Positions 1-9,730 of a stretch of 64,000 nt of DNA are shown here, in pieces. A program made the position numbers and the translations under genes. Source of the stretch: Ectopseudomonas mendocina (lineage in GTDB: Bacteria; Pseudomonadota; Gammaproteobacteria; Pseudomonadales; Pseudomonadaceae); assembly GCF_007049795.1 (NCBI RefSeq), contig NZ_SCFY01000002.1, forward strand, positions 124,001 through 188,000, written 5' to 3'. The notes under the pieces are model-generated. The model made no database searches, was not told where the DNA came from, and was given only the letters and a program-made list of their open reading frames with translations. The stretch's first letter is position 1, and each line of letters opens with the position of its first letter.

Positions 1-588
1 GAAACCCTCGCCGAGCATGTAGCTAGAGGCCTTCTCGCAGCGAATACCGCCGGTGCAGAACATCGCCACCTTCTTGTGCTTGCTCGGGTCGAAGTGCTCG
101 CGGACGTACTCGGGAAATTCGCGGAACGACTTGGTCTTCGGGTCGATGGCGCCCTCGAAGGTGCCGATGGCCACTTCGTAGTCGTTGCGGGTATCGATCA
201 ACAGCACTTCAGGGTCGCTGATCAGGGCGTTCCAGTCCTGCGGCTCGACGTAGGTACCGACGCGCTGGTTGGGGTCGACGCCAGGCACGCCGAGAGTGAC
301 GATCTCTTTCTTCAGCTTGACCTTGGTGCGATAGAACGGCTGCTCATCACAATAGGATTCCTTGTGGTCGATATCGGCCAGACGGGCGTCCAGGCGGAAC
401 CAGGCGAGCAGTGCATCGATAGCGGCACGGGTACCGGAAACGGTGCCGTTGATACCCTCCTCGGCGAGCAACAGGGTGCCCTTGATGTCGTTATCGATGA
501 GGGTTTGCAGCAGGGGTTCGCGCAGCGCCTGATAGTCCGGCAGGGAGACGAATTTATACAGCGCCGCGACGACGATCTTGTCGGTCAT
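1..588 (-). CDS. trhO: tRNA uridine(34) hydroxylase TrhO (YceA/UPF0176 rhodanese family), C-terminus outside the window
   Basis: The gene is cut by the left edge; 196 codons are visible from the ATG at 588, out of about 310 usual for the family. The protein begins [16 protein letters not shown] and has the N-terminal acylphosphatase-like region followed by the start of the rhodanese domain, ending near the active-site loop [13 protein letters not shown], where the catalytic cysteine is visible. TrhO proteins hydroxylate U34 of certain tRNAs using prephenate-derived chemistry (family knowledge). It runs away from the bolA pair, with its own upstream region at 589-705. Only the missing C-terminus limits the call. 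Confidence 0.93.
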   Translation of the reverse strand, partial: MTDKIVVAALYKFVSLPDYQALREPLLQTLIDNDIKGTLLLAEEGINGTVSGTRAAIDALLAWFRLDARLADIDHKESYCDEQPFYRTKVKLKKEIVTLGVPGVDPNQRVGTYVEPQDWNALISDPEVLLIDTRNDYEVAIGTFEGAIDPKTKSFREFPEYVREHFDPSKHKKVAMFCTGGIRCEKASSYMLGEGF

Positions 589-705
589 GAATATTCTCTC
601 AGTAGTCGCCCACGTAAAGGGCGGACTGGCCCTCGATCAGCTGCGCGTGGCCGTGCTGCGTTACTAACGTAGCGCCTTGCATGGCTCCAGCTCGCTAAAT
701 CGAGA

Positions 706-737
706 ATCTAAACGAAAGCGCCGGCGTGGGCCGGCGC
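706..737 (-). terminator. Rho-independent terminator of the DUF2059-bolA pair
   Basis: An 8-bp perfect GC-rich stem (GCGCCGGC / GCCGGCGC, 718-737, loop of four) is followed on the minus strand by TTTCGTTT. It lies about 125 bp beyond the bolA stop, with no other gene between. Confidence 0.6.
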
Positions 738-863
738 GGACGGATTGTAGCAAAGCAGGGATTCGCCGGGGTGGCTTGGCGACAAGGCGCGACAGCCTGT
801 CACGTCGCCTGGATGCAATCCGGGAATTGCCCACGGGTTCCCCCGGATTACAGCCGAGCTAAA

Positions 864-1157
864 TCAATGACCGCCGCGACAGGTCGGCGAAGCCGGCGCC
901 ACGCCCTGCGCCGCCCACTCCTCCGGGGTGTAGGTATGCAGCGCCAAGGCATGGATCTGTCCCATCAGCTCGCCGACCGTCGCATACACCTTCTGATGCC
1001 GCTTGACCGCATTCAGGCCGGCAAACGCCGGGCTGACGATCACCGCCTTGTAGTGGGTTTCCAGACCGCGACTGTGCATATGGCTCTCGTCCAGCACTTC
1101 GAGGTGCTCGGGTTGCAGCGCGGCCAGGGCGGTGACGATAAGGTCTTGCTTGGACAT
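864..1157 (-). CDS. BolA family protein
   Basis: A 97-residue BolA/IbaG-type protein. The family partners with monothiol glutaredoxins and [2Fe-2S] clusters in iron and redox handling (family knowledge). The conserved block SHMHSRGLETHYKAVIVS and the helix KRHQKVYATVGELM are visible and support the family. An ATG at 1169 overlaps the TGA of the upstream DUF2059 gene (TGATG) and would add four residues. The ATG at 1157 is preferred because GGAG lies six bases before it. The two genes are therefore translationally coupled and probably co-transcribed. The tail ends in PTCRGGH, so a Cys/His metal-ligand role is possible but unproven. Confidence 0.9.
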   Translation of the reverse strand: MSKQDLIVTALAALQPEHLEVLDESHMHSRGLETHYKAVIVSPAFAGLNAVKRHQKVYATVGELMGQIHALALHTYTPEEWAAQGVAPASPTCRGGH

Positions 1158-1168
1158 CTCGGGCTCCA

Positions 1169-1666
1169 TCAGGGCTGTTTCGGCAGGCCGAGTTCGTTGC
1201 TCATGTCGGCCAGCAGCTTGTTCACCTCAGGCACCGCGGACTCCAGTTTGCTCTGGGTGATCTGCGCGGACTGTGCGGTGAGAGTCGGCATTTTCTGCAG
1301 CACCTTCTGTCCCAGCGGCGACTCGTAGAAGGCGATCAGGTCCTTGAGCTCCTGCTCATTGAAGTTGCTGGTGTAGAGCTTGACCATGTCCGGCTTGAGC
1401 TTGTCCCAGCCGACCGCCTTGTCCAGCGCGGTATTGGCCTTGGCCTGATAACTCTCGAGTACCGCTTTCTTGCCATTCGGCGCCTCGGCGAAACGCTGGG
1501 CGAACATCTGCTGCACCTGGCCGTAGACCGGCACGGTCAGCTTGTCGGCGTGAGCCAGCTTGAGAAAACGCTCGGCATCGGCAGCGTGACTGGCGGCATC
1601 GGCCATGGCCAGGGATGCGCTCGCGCTGAGCAGAACGGAGGTGCAGAGTTTGGAAAAACGGAGCAT
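1169..1666 (-). CDS. DUF2059 domain-containing exported protein
   Basis: 165 residues with an N-terminal signal peptide (LCTSVLLSASASLAMADA, cleavage probably near residue 22). The body is mainly helical and carries the DUF2059 pattern, including FYESPLGQKVLQKMP around residues 113-127. The function of the family is not established. It is the first gene of a pair with the bolA-like gene, whose start overlaps its stop. A periplasmic location is inferred from the signal sequence. Confidence 0.85.
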   Translation of the reverse strand: MLRFSKLCTSVLLSASASLAMADAASHAADAERFLKLAHADKLTVPVYGQVQQMFAQRFAEAPNGKKAVLESYQAKANTALDKAVGWDKLKPDMVKLYTSNFNEQELKDLIAFYESPLGQKVLQKMPTLTAQSAQITQSKLESAVPEVNKLLADMSNELGLPKQP

Positions 1667-1944
1667 GGAGAGCGTCCAGAGGTTGTGAATGAGTCTGGGT
1701 AGACTACGAAGGCGGCATTTTGTGCCCTGTGCGGAAATCCCTCAAGCGATGCGCGTTGTGCGCTGGCTCACACCCGTCATGTTGACCGGCGCACCCACTG
1801 GTCAGTTGCCAAAATGCCAGTACTTGCTCATGCTCGGGTGGGCTCGGCATTCTTTGCGACCTCCCCACTATTATTCAACAAGGCGTGCGCATCTCAAGAG
1901 CCGGCAATTGATCGCCAGCCCGCGCACACACACGGACGTGCCCG

Positions 1945-2955
1945 ATGACCAGCCTCACCTCACACGCCCCCCTTCCGCTCCAGCCGCTTTGCGACAGCAA
2001 AGGTCGCTTGCTGGACGAGGCCATTGGCTGGTCCAGCCGCCCGCAGGTGGACTGCACCCTGCACGGCCACGCCGGGCGGCGCAAACGCTGGAATCACTGG
2101 TGCATCACCACGCCGCAGTGGATGCTCTCGCTAACCCTGGCTGACCTCGACTACCTCGGCTACGGCGCCGCCTACTTCCTCGACCTGGACACCGGCCAGG
2201 CCGTCGCCCATACCCAGCTCCGCCCCTTCGCTCTGGGCTGCCAACTGCCAGACCTGCCACTGGAGAGTCACTCCTTCAGCCACTCTCGCCTGCAACTGCG
2301 CATCGATGAGCACCCCGGACGCCTGCGCCTCACCGCTGCCGCCCCGGATATCGGCGGCCAGCCCCTACAGGTTGCCCTGGACATTCAGCGCCCTGCCCAT
2401 CTGCAATCGGTCAATCTGGTCGCACCCCTGCAGAATGGCGGCTTTCACGCCACCTGCCGCCAGCTTGGCCTGCCCACCGCCGGCAGTCTGCAGTTGGGCG
2501 GCAAGCATTACAGCTGCATGCCGGGCCAGAGCTTCGCCGCGCTGGATTTCGGTCGCGGTGTCTGGCCGCTGAACACTTACTGGCAGCGCGCTGCTTTCGC
2601 TGCTGCGGGCGGCATTGCCGGTAACTTCGGTGCTGGCTGGCTCGATCACAGCGGCCTGTCGGAAAACTCCCTGTGGTTCGGCGGTGAAGTGCAATTACTC
2701 GACAGCCCCCTGCATATCGAGCGCAGTTCGCAGGCGCCGCTGGCTACTTGGCGTCTGGACAGCGAGGATGATCGTGTGGCCCTGCGCTTCACCCCCTGCC
2801 AACTGCACAAGGCCTGCCCCAAACTCGGTCCGCTCCACGCCAACACCGTGCAGCGCTTCGGTCATTACGACGGTGTGCTGCGCGGCCCGAGGGGCGAGCG
2901 TGTGCCAGTGGACGGAGCACTGGGCTGGCTGGGTGAAACCCACGCCCGCTGGTAG
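1945..2955 (+). CDS. DUF2804 domain-containing protein
   Basis: 336 residues, matching the DUF2804 family across the whole length. Recognisable stretches are the N-terminal LCDSKGRLLDEAIGWS, the central RWNHWCITTPQWMLSLTLAD, and FDFGRGVWP-like motifs (here LDFGRGVWPLNTYW, about residue 198). There is no signal peptide or membrane segment. DUF2804 proteins resemble tocopherol-cyclase/lipocalin-like beta folds and have no proven reaction. The gene stands alone, with 278 bp upstream holding no other gene and fumC beginning 106 bp after it. Function is unassigned. Confidence 0.85.
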   Translation: MTSLTSHAPLPLQPLCDSKGRLLDEAIGWSSRPQVDCTLHGHAGRRKRWNHWCITTPQWMLSLTLADLDYLGYGAAYFLDLDTGQAVAHTQLRPFALGCQLPDLPLESHSFSHSRLQLRIDEHPGRLRLTAAAPDIGGQPLQVALDIQRPAHLQSVNLVAPLQNGGFHATCRQLGLPTAGSLQLGGKHYSCMPGQSFAALDFGRGVWPLNTYWQRAAFAAAGGIAGNFGAGWLDHSGLSENSLWFGGEVQLLDSPLHIERSSQAPLATWRLDSEDDRVALRFTPCQLHKACPKLGPLHANTVQRFGHYDGVLRGPRGERVPVDGALGWLGETHARW

Positions 2956-3061
2956 TCGCTCATTCAACGGCTCCAATCAACCTGATAGATAAGTTGTGGA
3001 ACCAGTCTCCAGCGGCGCGACCTAAACTGCCAGCAATCTTGCACTTGCCCCGGAGAACGCC

Positions 3062-4448
<1,387 letters not shown>

Positions 4449-4456
<8 letters not shown>

Positions 4457-5066
4457 AGGCAAGAGTGGCGCCACACCGCTGGAAGGCGATGGCAAACGCA
4501 TCCTGCTGATTCTCGGCAACCCCAAGAAGGACAGCCTCTGCCACGCCCTGGCCGAGGCCTACAGCCTGGGAGCACGTAGCAAGGGGCACGTGGTGCGCCA
4601 GCTCAGACTGAGCGAAATGCAGTTCGACCCAATCCTGCGTGAAGGTTACGAGCAGAGCCAGAATCTGGAGCCGGACCTGCTCGAAGCTCAGCGTCTGATT
4701 CACTGGGCCGAGCACCTGGTGTTCGTCTACCCGGTCTGGTGGGGCGGGATACCAGCGCTGCTCAAGGGCTTCTTCGACCGGGTGTTCCTGCCCGGCTTCG
4801 CCTTCAAGTACCGCAACCGCTCGCAACTCTGGGACAAGCTGCTCAGCGGGCGCAGTGCTGACCTGCTGGTGACCATGGACACGCCACGCTGGTATTTCCG
4901 CTGGATCTACGGTGCCCCGGCGCATCGGCAGATGGTGCGTACCATTCTCGGTTTCTGCGGGATCAAAACGCGGCGTCTGAGCGAGTTCGCCCCGGTTCGC
5001 CCGTCCAGCGAAGAACAACGCCAGACCTGGCTGCGCAAGGCCGAGGCGCTGGGCAACAAAGCGTAA
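4449..5066 (+). CDS. NAD(P)H-dependent oxidoreductase, flavodoxin-like fold (NQO/MdaB-like)
   Basis: 205 residues of the NAD(P)H dehydrogenase (quinone) / modulator-of-drug-activity family. The FMN/FAD-binding N-terminus [20 protein letters not shown], the central [25 protein letters not shown] and the downstream [14 protein letters not shown] are the family hallmarks. Such enzymes carry out two-electron reduction of quinones or nitroaromatics with a bound flavin. The gene starts 8 bp inside the end of fumC, with GGAG nine bases upstream, which suggests translational coupling. The physiological substrate cannot be read from sequence. Confidence 0.88.
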
Positions 5067-5096
5067 AATCAAGCACCCAGGCCCGGTAGCCCTGAC

Positions 5097-6296
5097 TCAG
5101 AGGCGCGAGCGTTCCTCGCGCCCTCTACCCGCCCACCACAACGCCAGCGGCCCGAGCGTCAGCAACAGGCCCATCAGCGCGAACGCCGCCCACCAGCCGA
5201 GCAACTGCTGATCGCCCAAGGCATCCAGAGTCATGCCGAACAGCAACGGACCGAGGAACGCGCCGGTAAAGCCGGTACAGGAATACAGCGCCATCGCCGC
5301 GCCACGGTGGCTGGCCGGGGCGACGCTGACCAGTCCGGCGGTCAACGAAGCCGAGTCGGCGGTGACGGTCACTGCGTAGATCAGAATCAGCCCCAGCATC
5401 GCCCAGAACGGCAGCGCCGCGCCCAGGCCGACCACGGCGGCCAGCAGCGCGGAGCTGAGCATCACACCGATCAGCCAGCGCTGACGCCCGAAACGCAGCG
5501 CCAGTTCGTTGCCGAGGATGCTCGACGGCATGCCGATGAGCGTCGCCAGCATCGCCACCCAGGTGCCCGACAGCCAGGGATCGACGCCCTGCAGATGCCC
5601 GGAGAGCACCACGAAGGCCACCAACCAGGCGCGCAGGGCGAACAGTTCCAGGTTGTGCATCGCATAGGCCAGGCAGTAAGCCAGCACCTCGCGATTTCTC
5701 AACGGCGCCAGATCCAGCAGATTGCGCGGCGCATGTGCCTCTACCGCTTTCGGCGCCAGCCCCCAGTACACCAGCGCCCAGGCCAGCAACGCACAGGCAC
5801 CACTGAGCAACGCCGGGACTTGCCAGCCGCCGAACTTGGCCAGCTCGCCAGACAGGGTGAACGACAGCGCCGTGCCCAATCCGAAGCTGGCGGTATAGAA
5901 GGCGATGGCACGCGACTGCGAGGCACCGTCGATACGTTCCGACAGCGCCTTGAGCCCCGGCATGTAGGTGCCGGCCAGGCCAATACCGGCGAGCACACGC
6001 CAGAGCAGCGCCGACCAGAAACCACCGGCAAAGACGAAACCGGCACTGGCCACGGCCGTCAGCAGCATGGCCGCCAGGTAGATCAGCCGGGCGTCGTGAC
6101 GGTCGGTCAGGCCGGTGAGCACAGGCACGGCAAGCATATAGCCAAGAAAGAAGCCGCCGCCGATCCAGCCGGCCTCGGTATTGCTCAAACCCCAGAGTGA
6201 CTGGAATTGCGGTAGCAGCGCGGCGAACAGGGCGAAACCGGCCATGCCAAGGGTCTCGGCCGTACACAACAACAGGGTAATGCGGCGGGCGTTCAT
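5097..6296 (-). CDS. MFS transporter
   Basis: 399 residues with about twelve hydrophobic segments and the major-facilitator loop GLTDRHDARLIYL between segments 2 and 3 (degenerate form of the GxxxDRxGRR motif). The ATG at 6296 is chosen, with AGAGG five bases upstream; reading further upstream would add an 18-residue basic, non-hydrophobic extension. The gene is convergent with the oxidoreductase gene and separated by 30 bp. Closest by appearance are cyanate/drug-efflux-like MFS proteins, but the substrate is unknown. Confidence 0.88.
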   Translation of the reverse strand: MNARRITLLLCTAETLGMAGFALFAALLPQFQSLWGLSNTEAGWIGGGFFLGYMLAVPVLTGLTDRHDARLIYLAAMLLTAVASAGFVFAGGFWSALLWRVLAGIGLAGTYMPGLKALSERIDGASQSRAIAFYTASFGLGTALSFTLSGELAKFGGWQVPALLSGACALLAWALVYWGLAPKAVEAHAPRNLLDLAPLRNREVLAYCLAYAMHNLELFALRAWLVAFVVLSGHLQGVDPWLSGTWVAMLATLIGMPSSILGNELALRFGRQRWLIGVMLSSALLAAVVGLGAALPFWAMLGLILIYAVTVTADSASLTAGLVSVAPASHRGAAMALYSCTGFTGAFLGPLLFGMTLDALGDQQLLGWWAAFALMGLLLTLGPLALWWAGRGREERSRL

Positions 6297-6394
6297 GCAA
6301 CCTCTTGGCTGGCGGCAAACACGTTGGAAGGCCCAGCACTGTAACGGCAAGCCCGGCGAATCTGAAAACTTTGGTTACAGATAGCAGCGTGGAC

Positions 6395-7144
6395 TCACAA
6401 CACCAGACCATCGCTTGCCAGCGTCACGCATGGCGGCAAGGCGTCGGGATGCTCCAGCAGCCAGGCATCGAAGCTGTGGCCGATATGGGTCAGCACAGTT
6501 TGCGTCGGTTGCAGGCGCTCGACGACCTCCAGCGCACGGGTCAGGTCGTTGTGGTTGCGTGGCGCGACGGGTTGCGGTGCGGTGGAGCAATCGAGCACCA
6601 GCAGATCCAGCGGCGCGCGCTGTAGTTCGGCACAACTCGCTTCCGGCACGCCGACGGTATCGGTGAGGTAGGCGATGCGCCTGCCCTGCCCCTCTAGTAG
6701 GTAGCCGAAGGTCGGCTTGGAATGCGTCAGCAGTAATGCGGTAACGCTCAGCTCACCCAATTGGCGACGCTCGAAAGCGGCGAACGGCTGGCTGAAGTCG
6801 AGAATGCCCGGATGCTTGTACAGATCGGCCAGCCCCTCAGGGTCGTCCGGGCCATGCACGGGGATGATCAGCCCCTGCCCCCAGCGTAGGTGCAGCAGGC
6901 CCTGGGCGTGATCGGCATGGTAGTGGGTCTGCAGGATGCCGCTGAGGCTGTGTGGCGCAAAGCGCTCGGTGAGATCGGTGAGGCCACTGTCGATCAACCA
7001 GCGCTGCGCGCCGCATTCGATCAGCGCGCAACAGGGGCCACGGCGACGCGCCGGATAGACACGGGACGCATCGCAGGCCGGGCAACTGCAGTTATAGACC
7101 GGCACCTGGCGGGCATCACCGGTGCCGAGCAGGGTCAGGCGCAT
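6395..7144 (-). CDS. phnP: Phosphoribosyl 1,2-cyclic phosphate phosphodiesterase PhnP
   Basis: 249 residues of the metallo-beta-lactamase fold. PhnP opens the 5-phosphoribosyl 1,2-cyclic phosphate made by C-P lyase, giving ribose 1,5-bisphosphate (established). The binuclear metal motif THYHADH is at residues 73-79, and the structural zinc cysteines typical of PhnP appear in NCSCPAC at about 18-24. The ATG at 7144 is used because the protein begins MRLTLLGTG there. It overlaps the end of phnN by 10 bp. It is the last gene of the phn operon. Confidence 0.95.
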   Translation of the reverse strand: MRLTLLGTGDARQVPVYNCSCPACDASRVYPARRRGPCCALIECGAQRWLIDSGLTDLTERFAPHSLSGILQTHYHADHAQGLLHLRWGQGLIIPVHGPDDPEGLADLYKHPGILDFSQPFAAFERRQLGELSVTALLLTHSKPTFGYLLEGQGRRIAYLTDTVGVPEASCAELQRAPLDLLVLDCSTAPQPVAPRNHNDLTRALEVVERLQPTQTVLTHIGHSFDAWLLEHPDALPPCVTLASDGLVL

Positions 7145-7716
7145 CGGCGGGTCTCGTCGAGCAGGTGCAGCAGGCAATTCACGGTCTGTTGCAGTGGGCC
7201 GGAGTTGTCCAGAACGCAAATGTGCTCCTGCGCAACAGTCGCCGCTGAAGCGCCTCCCACAACAGCAAAACTGCGACTGCGAGCGAGGCGCTGCTCGATC
7301 TGCTCCGGCGTCTCGCGACCGCGGGCCAACAGACGCTGACGCAGCACCGCTTCGTCGACCTGCAGGAGAATCGCCAGCAGATCCGGGTAGCGTTGCCGCG
7401 CTGTGTCGAGATGACCGCGCGAACCGTTGATCAGCACATCCTGCCCGGCGCTCAACCAGTCATCGATCTCTCGCGGGATGCCGTAGGCCAGACCATTGGC
7501 GCGCCAGCTCAGGGCGAAGGCGCCCTCGCCCTGCAGGCGCTCGAATTCGGCCGGGGTCACCCCCAGCGCATCCTCGCCGACGGACTCGGCACTGCGGGTG
7601 ATCACCCGCCGGGCGAAACGGCAGCCGTGCGCCTCCAACGGCGCACGTGCAGCTTGCAACAGGCTGTCCTTGCCCGAGCCCGAAGGCCCCATAAGATAGA
7701 TCAACCTGCCCTGCAT
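7135..7716 (-). CDS. phnN: Ribose 1,5-bisphosphate phosphokinase PhnN, with a REP arm inside the coding sequence
   Basis: 193 residues; PhnN phosphorylates ribose 1,5-bisphosphate to PRPP, the final salvage step of C-P lyase products. It resembles guanylate kinase, with a Walker A loop GPSGSGKDS at residues 10-18. The start at 7716 overlaps the phnM stop as TGATG. Between the helix ending in LARSRSFA and the C-terminal VLDNSGPLQQT the protein carries VVGGASAATVAQEH, which is encoded by a 22-base REP arm (7239-7260) identical to one in the phnE-phnD gap. The frame stays open. This segment has no counterpart that I recall in other PhnN proteins, so activity may be altered or may tolerate a surface loop. 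Confidence 0.93.
   Translation of the reverse strand: MQGRLIYLMGPSGSGKDSLLQAARAPLEAHGCRFARRVITRSAESVGEDALGVTPAEFERLQGEGAFALSWRANGLAYGIPREIDDWLSAGQDVLINGSRGHLDTARQRYPDLLAILLQVDEAVLRQRLLARGRETPEQIEQRLARSRSFAVVGGASAATVAQEHICVLDNSGPLQQTVNCLLHLLDETRRCA
7239..7260 (-). repeat. REP arm inside phnN
   Basis: The minus-strand sequence is GTGGGAGGCGCTTCAGCGGC followed by GA. It is identical over 22 bases to 15106-15127 and differs by one base from 33014-33035. It lies in the open frame of phnN. Confidence 0.8.
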
Positions 7717-8861
7717 CAGAACACCCTTCGTGCTTGGCGCCACACCTGCTGGATCACCGGCTGCTGGCCATGGGCCCTGGCTTGCACCAGGTCGGCGCGC
7801 AGGCCGACGCGAATCTCGCCGCGGTCATCCAGTCCGGCCGCCCTGGCCGGTGCGCGGCTCACGGTGGCGATGGCCGCAGGCAAATCATAGTCGTTGTCCT
7901 GCCCGGCGAGCAGCCAGGCCGCATGCAACAGGCTGGCCGGGTAGTAGTCGCTGGAGAGGATATCCAGCACGCCGTGACGCGCCAGTTCGGCGGCGGCGAT
8001 ATTGCCCGAGTGCGAGCCGCCGCGCACCACATTCGGTGCCCCCATCAGCACCTTCAGCCCCAGCTCGTGGCTGGCCCTGGCTGCCTCGAGGGTGGTGGGG
8101 AACTCGGCGATGGCCATACCGAAGCCGGCAGACTCCTGCACGTGGGCCAAAGTCGCGTCGTCATGGCTGGCCACCGAGATGCCCCGGCTGTGGCAGTCCT
8201 CGACGATGGCCTGGCGCTGACGGTCGCTGTATTGGCGCGAGTTGGCGATCTGCTCCTGAAGGAATTCCTCCATCTCCGCCGGGCTCAGGTGGTACTTGCC
8301 CATGTAGTACTCGCGGTACTTCTCGACCTTGGCGAACTGACGCTGGCCGGGCGAATGATCCATCACCGACACCAATGCCACCAGCGGGTGCTCCACCAGA
8401 TCGCGATAGATGGTCAGGGCATCGGGGTGGCACAGCTCGCAGCGCAGGTGCAGGCGGTGCTCGGCGCGGGTCTGCCCGGCCGCCTCGCTGGCGGCAATGG
8501 CCTCGATCATTGCCGGCAATTGCTGCATGCGCCGGCCACGCGGGTTGATGTCGCCGATGGACAGCGCATCGAACACCGTGGTGATGCCGGCGGCAACGAT
8601 CTGCGCATCGTGGGTCAGCACCGCCGAGGCCGAAGGCCAATCCACGCCAGGCCTGGGGCTCATGTGCTTTTCCAGGTTGTCGGTGTGCAGCTCCACCAGC
8701 CCCGGCAGCAAGTAATCGCCTCCCAGGTCCTGGGCTTGCGGCAGGTGGCTGGCGCCCTCGTCCACCGCAGCGATCAGCCCGTCGCGCAGTAGCAGGGTGC
8801 CGAGGAACTCGCGTTCAGCAGTGACGACGCGCGCGTTGCTGAGAATCTGTTCAGACGACAT
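7716..8861 (-). CDS. phnM: Alpha-D-ribose 1-methylphosphonate 5-triphosphate diphosphatase PhnM
   Basis: 381 residues, amidohydrolase superfamily. PhnM releases pyrophosphate from the ribose-phosphonate triphosphate made by PhnGHIL, producing the substrate of PhnJ. The metal-site motif LPGLVELHTDNLEKH has histidines at about 59 and 66, and VASHDDATLAHV carries later ligands. The length fits the family. It overlaps phnL by 11 bp upstream and phnN by one base downstream, so it is in the middle of the operon. Confidence 0.96.
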   Translation of the reverse strand: MSSEQILSNARVVTAEREFLGTLLLRDGLIAAVDEGASHLPQAQDLGGDYLLPGLVELHTDNLEKHMSPRPGVDWPSASAVLTHDAQIVAAGITTVFDALSIGDINPRGRRMQQLPAMIEAIAASEAAGQTRAEHRLHLRCELCHPDALTIYRDLVEHPLVALVSVMDHSPGQRQFAKVEKYREYYMGKYHLSPAEMEEFLQEQIANSRQYSDRQRQAIVEDCHSRGISVASHDDATLAHVQESAGFGMAIAEFPTTLEAARASHELGLKVLMGAPNVVRGGSHSGNIAAAELARHGVLDILSSDYYPASLLHAAWLLAGQDNDYDLPAAIATVSRAPARAAGLDDRGEIRVGLRADLVQARAHGQQPVIQQVWRQARRVF

Positions 8862-9567
8862 AGACGTACTCCGGTTGCGCCGCGGCGGCGCTCATGTCGA
8901 GGTAACGGTCGGCCACCGCCTCGCGGGCGATGCGGTCATGGAAGATGCCGATCAGCGCGCTGCCGGCCGCCTTGGCTTCGAGGATCAGCTCCAGCACCAC
9001 CTGGCGGTTGGCGTCGTCCAGCGAGGCGGTGGGTTCGTCGAGCAGCAGCACCGGCCACTCGACCATGAAGCCGCGGGCGATATTGACGCGCTGCTGCTCG
9101 CCACCGGAGAAGGTGCCCGGCGCCAATTGCCACAGAGCCTCGGGAATATTCAGCCGGCCTAGCAGCGCCTTGGCCCGCGCCTCGGCGTCGCCGCGCGCCC
9201 AGCCGCGTGACAGTGCCGGTTCCATCACCACGTCCAAGGTCGACACGCGCGGGATCACCCGCAGGAACTGGCTGACGTAACCCAGGCTTTGTCGGCGCAC
9301 TGCGAGCACCTGGCGCGGCTCTGCGCCGACCAGCTCCACTGGCGAGCCCTGGTGACGGATGCGAATACTGCCGCCGGCGGCCAGGTAGTTGCCGTACAGC
9401 GTGCGCAGCAGGGTCGATTTACCGGCGCCGGACTGGCCGTGCAGCACCAGGCACTCGCCGCCGCGCACGGCGAAACTCAGGTCACGCAGCACCTGCAGGA
9501 CGACGCCGTTCTGCTGGTGCAGGGTGAAGGTCTTGCTGAGGCCGCTGACCTCGATCAGATTGTTCAT
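8851..9567 (-). CDS. phnL: C-P lyase complex ATP-binding subunit PhnL
   Basis: 238 residues with an ABC ATPase fold: Walker A GQSGAGKST at about 44-52, signature FSGGEQQRVNIARG near 157, and Walker B VLLLDEPTASLD. PhnL associates with the PhnGHIJ core and is needed with PhnI for forming the ribose-phosphonate intermediate. The ATG at 9567 is preceded by GAGG at seven bases; the upstream extension would read into a repeat. Unlike every neighbouring junction in this operon, phnL is separated from phnK by 163 bp that hold a double-hairpin repeat. Confidence 0.95.
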   Translation of the reverse strand: MNNLIEVSGLSKTFTLHQQNGVVLQVLRDLSFAVRGGECLVLHGQSGAGKSTLLRTLYGNYLAAGGSIRIRHQGSPVELVGAEPRQVLAVRRQSLGYVSQFLRVIPRVSTLDVVMEPALSRGWARGDAEARAKALLGRLNIPEALWQLAPGTFSGGEQQRVNIARGFMVEWPVLLLDEPTASLDDANRQVVLELILEAKAAGSALIGIFHDRIAREAVADRYLDMSAAAAQPEYVYVV

Positions 9568-9597
9568 ATACACCTCGAATACGGTAGGCACGTCTGC

Positions 9598-9719
9598 CCC
9601 CTCTCCCATTTATTGGGGGCACGCCGAGTGGAGAGGGCTGGGAAGAGGCTGGTAACCGCGACTCGATGCAAGCGAAGCCCCTCTCCCCCGGCCCCTCTCC
9701 CGCAAGCGGGAGAGGGGAG
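9598..9719. repeat. Double-hairpin intergenic repeat, copy 1
   Basis: Inserted between phnK and phnL. The right end is a perfect 12-bp stem with an AA loop (9692-9717). The left end starts CCCCTCTCCCATTTAT but its hairpin is eroded. The same element in the same orientation lies at 41155-41260. Confidence 0.8.
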
Positions 9720-9730
9720 ACAAGCGCTCA

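Noticed and set aside
5125..6411. A 428-codon minus-strand frame overlapping the MFS transporter
   Set aside because: It is Arg/Gly-rich in a different frame; the membrane protein frame is clearly the real one.
9598..9719. CRISPR-like repeat
   Set aside because: Only single hairpin elements with no regular spacers; no cas genes.
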